This document shows, one piece after another, positions 61,130 through 64,000 of a stretch of DNA of 64,000 nt; positions within the stretch are counted from its first letter, which is position 1; the number at the start of each line of letters is the position of its first letter. Position numbers and translations under genes: made by a program. The notes beneath the pieces were generated by a model that ran no database searches, was not told where the DNA came from, and worked only from the letters and a program-made list of their open reading frames with translations. Source of the DNA: JAYWXI01 sp036016955 (lineage in GTDB: Bacteria > Bacteroidota > Bacteroidia > Flavobacteriales > Weeksellaceae); NCBI RefSeq assembly GCF_036016955.1, contig NZ_JAYWXI010000009.1:67209-131208 (forward strand), read 5' to 3'.

Positions 61130-61237
61130 TCTCTGAAGTTAAGTGGAGGCAAATGCATCGGATTGGATCCATTGAGAAATGTCGTTTATCTTCTGCTATA
61201 TATTTTTTATCGATAAAAAATAGGTTCTCACCGACAA

Positions 61238-61271
61238 TTGTTTCTAATGTACTATTGCTTAGATAATTTTG
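61238..61271 (+). promoter_or_regulatory. Promoter of the 61293 receptor gene
   Basis: TTG, 23 nt, TAATTTTG, 21 nt before ATG 61293. Confidence 0.45.
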
Positions 61272-61292
61272 TTCCAGTTAATAACTAATCCA

Positions 61293-63695
61293 ATGAAGAC
61301 AAGAGTATTATTTATGTATCTGTGTGTATTTAACATACAAGTTGCTTTAGCCCAAGCAGTCATATCCGGAAAAGTTACGGATTATTTAGAGAAACCTGTT
61401 CCATTTGCGACATTGAAGTTTTATGAAAACTCAGTGACCCCTGAAAATATAAAGGCTGAAAAAATTGCAGATGAGGAAGGGAATTTTTTAGTTGAAATTC
61501 CTAAAGTTGGAAATTATATTATTGGTACATCAGCTACAGGGTATTCCGATTTTTATAAAAATTTAGAGATTAATTCTAATCAAGAGCAATTGGCTCTAAC
61601 TTTTCCCAAGGAGAAGGTTAGAAATATTCAGGAAGTGGTTATAAAAAAAGGAAAACCAGCAATCGTTAGAAAGTTAGATCGAGTAGTTCTAAATATTAGT
61701 GATAATCCGATAGCAGTGGGAAAATCTTCAATAGATTTATTCAGAATGGCTCCGGGTGTTTTTGTAAACGGAGGCAAAATATCAATAAATGGTGTTTGGG
61801 GAGCTCGTGTAATGGTTGATGGTAAAATGTTGAATTTGAGTGGTGAGGATTTAAAAAATTATTTACAAAATCTAAAATCTAATGATATCCAATCCATTGA
61901 AGTGATTGCTCATCCTTCGGCAGAGTTTGAAGCAGAAGGTTCAGGAGGACTTATCAATATTATCTTAAAAAAGACTTCAAAACAAGGGTTTAGTGGTAAT
62001 TTAGGCTATGAGAATGGTTGGGGATTGGGTAAGTTTCCGAGTTATAATCCTTTTTTGGTACTAAATTATAAGAGAGGAAAATTTGGAGTTAATACCAGCT
62101 ACTCTTTTAATCATGATAAATCCTACGAATTATTAGAACAGCAGCGAGATTTTACTAATGGAGGCAAATATCAGAATAGGTCTGATGACACTCAAATAAG
62201 AAACGCAAATCGTATAAAAATGGCATTAACTTATGATATTAGTCCAAAGCAATTTTTAGGGATTGGTTATACGGGGCAGTTAAGTAAATTTTCGAGTAAT
62301 TCGTTATCGGATACCAAAATTATGTATCCTTTAGAGTCTGAAGCTATTTTTTCAAAAGGAAATTTTCCTACGGAAACTAAAACGGGCTATCATAATTTTG
62401 GGATGAACTATTCTATAAAAACCGATTCCTTAGGTTCTAAATTTACACTTTTATCAGATTTTACTTATAATGACAGAAGAGGAATAAATACTTCTAACAG
62501 TGAAAGTTTTGATTATCAGAATAAGTTATTAGATAAAACGGTGTTTAGATTGCATTTTCCAAGTATTTCAAAAATATTTACAGTAGATAGCAAATATAAA
62601 TGGAATTTTAAAAATAGTAGCTCTTTAAACTTTGGAGCCAAATTAAATAGTACTAAAATAGATAATACAAATACTTACGAAAACTTTGATGGCTTAAATT
62701 GGGTAGGTGCAGTAGGTCGAAATTTTGATTTTAACTATAATGAAAATGTTTTTGCCGGCTATACAGAACTAAGTGGTTCTTTTAGAAAAGTTGAGTATCA
62801 AATAGGGGTAAGAGCGGAGCAAACAGATGTTAATGCAACTCTTATGGGAAGTCAAAAAGGAAATGTTTCTCAGAATTATCTAAGCTTTTTCCCTTCTGTT
62901 TTTATGAAAAAAAAATTAAATGAAGAAGGGAGTAACTATCTTTCTTTATCTTTTAACAGGAGAATAAAAAGACCCTCTTATTTTGATTTAAATCCTTATG
63001 AATACTATATAGATAATTATTCTGTGAGTACAGGAAACCCTTATTTAAAGCCTCAATTTACGAGTTCTTTTGAAATTGGGAGTATATGGAAGGGGACTTA
63101 TTATGTCGCAGTAAGTTATAGCTATACTAAGGATATGATTACCCAAATGATACAGACTAATCCTAATACAGAGCTTTTAAAAATTATTAAAGCTAATGCG
63201 GGCAATACGTCTGTTTATACGACAACTTTTAGTGCGCCATTTCAAATTAGAAAATGGTGGAGTATAACAAATAATTTACTATTAACCTATACAAAATCAG
63301 AATCCCTCAATTTTTTAATTGAAAAACCATCTTTTGTTTTCCAAACCGAGCATGAAATATCGTTACCAAAAGGTTATAAAATGAGTATGAATGCTTTTTA
63401 TACTCCACAGATGGTAAGTGGTAATGCGTTAACAGGAGCTATAGGAAGCGTAGATTTAGGTATTCAGAAAAAATTCTTAGAGAATAAACTTGTCGCAAGA
63501 GTTGCAATTAGTGATATTTTCTATACAAACAATTTTAGAGCGAAAAGTTATTTTAATAATACGATTATTAATCTTAATCATAAAGAGCAAAGTAGAGTGT
63601 TATCACTATCTCTAAATTATAGTTTCAGTGGAGGTGATAAACCAAAATTACAGAAAATGGAAAGTAGTAATAATGAAGAAAAAGGAAGATTATAA
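61293..63695 (+). CDS. TonB-dependent-receptor-like outer-membrane protein
   Basis: About 800 residues from MKTRVLFMYLCVFNIQVALA. A signal peptide (about 1-22) precedes a carboxypeptidase-regulatory-like domain (about 24-105, GKVTDYLEKPVPFATLKFYE), a plug (about 110-225, VVIKKGKPAIVRKL, IDLFRMAPGVFVNGGKISIN, PSAEFEAEGSGGLINII) and an OMP beta-barrel with aromatic-rich strands to the end. It is probably an uptake or export receptor of unknown ligand. No SusD partner follows. The start at 61293 is preferred over an upstream ATG at 61269, which overlaps the -7 box. Composition is AT-rich compared with the ribosomal genes before it. Confidence 0.85.
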   Translation: MKTRVLFMYLCVFNIQVALAQAVISGKVTDYLEKPVPFATLKFYENSVTPENIKAEKIADEEGNFLVEIPKVGNYIIGTSATGYSDFYKNLEINSNQEQLALTFPKEKVRNIQEVVIKKGKPAIVRKLDRVVLNISDNPIAVGKSSIDLFRMAPGVFVNGGKISINGVWGARVMVDGKMLNLSGEDLKNYLQNLKSNDIQSIEVIAHPSAEFEAEGSGGLINIILKKTSKQGFSGNLGYENGWGLGKFPSYNPFLVLNYKRGKFGVNTSYSFNHDKSYELLEQQRDFTNGGKYQNRSDDTQIRNANRIKMALTYDISPKQFLGIGYTGQLSKFSSNSLSDTKIMYPLESEAIFSKGNFPTETKTGYHNFGMNYSIKTDSLGSKFTLLSDFTYNDRRGINTSNSESFDYQNKLLDKTVFRLHFPSISKIFTVDSKYKWNFKNSSSLNFGAKLNSTKIDNTNTYENFDGLNWVGAVGRNFDFNYNENVFAGYTELSGSFRKVEYQIGVRAEQTDVNATLMGSQKGNVSQNYLSFFPSVFMKKKLNEEGSNYLSLSFNRRIKRPSYFDLNPYEYYIDNYSVSTGNPYLKPQFTSSFEIGSIWKGTYYVAVSYSYTKDMITQMIQTNPNTELLKIIKANAGNTSVYTTTFSAPFQIRKWWSITNNLLLTYTKSESLNFLIEKPSFVFQTEHEISLPKGYKMSMNAFYTPQMVSGNALTGAIGSVDLGIQKKFLENKLVARVAISDIFYTNNFRAKSYFNNTIINLNHKEQSRVLSLSLNYSFSGGDKPKLQKMESSNNEEKGRL

Positions 63696-63728
63696 AAATA
63701 TTATAAAAATATTATAAAAATATTATAA
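63691..63728 (+). repeat. 11-bp tandem repeat after the receptor gene
   Basis: Unit TTATAAAAATA, about 3.5 copies, directly at the receptor stop. Possible replication-slippage site; no function is evident. Confidence 0.85.
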
Positions 63729-63767
63729 ATGTCCTTTTTTAGGTGTAAGGATTAATGAGTCTAACCT

Positions 63768-63812
63768 GTCATTTCGTAGGAATCCTTTTAAATAGGAATC
63801 CTATGGAATGAC
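63768..63812. repeat. REP-like hairpin GTCATTTCG...GAATGAC
   Basis: GTCATTTCGTAGGAATCC and GGAATCCTATGGAATGAC form an 18-bp imperfect stem with a 9-nt loop. This is a common dispersed repeat in Flavobacteriia. Confidence 0.7.
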
Positions 63813-63901
63813 ATAAAGTTATGTTTACTCGATACAGATGATAGAAAAGATTCATTTATGTAAAAAAATAATGAAGAGATCTGTTGTGTATTTAGCACAA
63901 A

Positions 63902-64000
63902 TTAATTTTTAATTTGTTCAAACTTCTTTTGAAGACGAAAAAATTGAGGTATTGAATCATCGTAAAAGAAGTTATTTTCGAGACTATCCTCGTCGCTAGC
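63902..64000 (-). CDS. C-terminus of a leftward gene, cut by window end
   Basis: 33 codons remain open to the window edge and end at a TAA (63902-63904). The readable end is YDDSIPQFFRLQKKFEQIKN. It is too short to name. Confidence 0.35.
   Translation of the reverse strand, partial: ASDEDSLENNFFYDDSIPQFFRLQKKFEQIKN

Overview
The window looks like the chromosome of a Bacteroidota member of order Flavobacteriales, most like the Chryseobacterium/Weeksellaceae clade. Evidence: Bacteroidota-type promoters (TTTG, about 19-20 nt, then TAnnTTTG) in front of tRNA and ribosomal genes, the S6-S18-L9 operon, a TPR plus AraC regulator, GG-leader natural-product genes, RteC, OMP beta-barrel receptors and an RRM protein. 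No species is claimed.

Layout. (1) 1-2436 is the right end of an integrated element (element A): small regulator, secreted protein, tyrosine recombinase, then an att-like core. (2) 2424-27252 is a second element (element B), about 25 kb. It is bounded by the same 13-bp core (2424-2436 and 27240-27252), starts with its own integrase, and carries AT-rich cargo. The cargo is a TPR-AraC regulator; a ribosomally made peptide cluster (outer-membrane barrel, GG-leader precursor, radical SAM/SPASM maturase, C39 peptidase ABC exporter); small unknown genes; an RteC remnant; an IS1595-type transposase; an HTH gene, a replication-like gene and a DnaC-like ATPase; and a tightly coupled three-gene operon at 17867-23341. 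That operon encodes a small NSSS-motif protein, a radical SAM protein and a 1345-residue nuclease-NACHT-like protein. Next come a 1.1-kb stop-poor non-coding tract, a small DUF6943-like gene, and a leftward block of four genes (a conserved 251-aa protein, a DUF5675-like protein and two small membrane proteins). I see no relaxase or conjugation genes.

(3) 27253-61070 is ordinary core chromosome with visibly higher G content: M16 and M13 peptidases, ECF sigma factor, lipA, cinA, a GHL10-type lipoprotein, RRM protein, prfC, CPBP protease, rdgB, rnz, a TIGR02757 gene, a potassium/proton antiporter, tRNA-Asp, menC, fbp, aspartate kinase, a fused PlsC-GNAT lipid acyltransferase, tRNA-Phe, bestrophin, an MFS carrier, thiolase, anmK, lptC, an outer-membrane protein, holB and rpsF-rpsR-rplI. 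A short AT-rich patch of three unknown genes sits behind tRNA-Phe. (4) 61071-64000 turns AT-rich again: a TonB-dependent-receptor-like barrel, an 11-bp tandem repeat, a REP-like hairpin and the tail of a leftward gene.

The most interesting locus is the 17867-23341 operon, a candidate anti-phage or protein-modification system that I cannot match to a named family. The peptide cluster at 5.9-13.1 kb is second.
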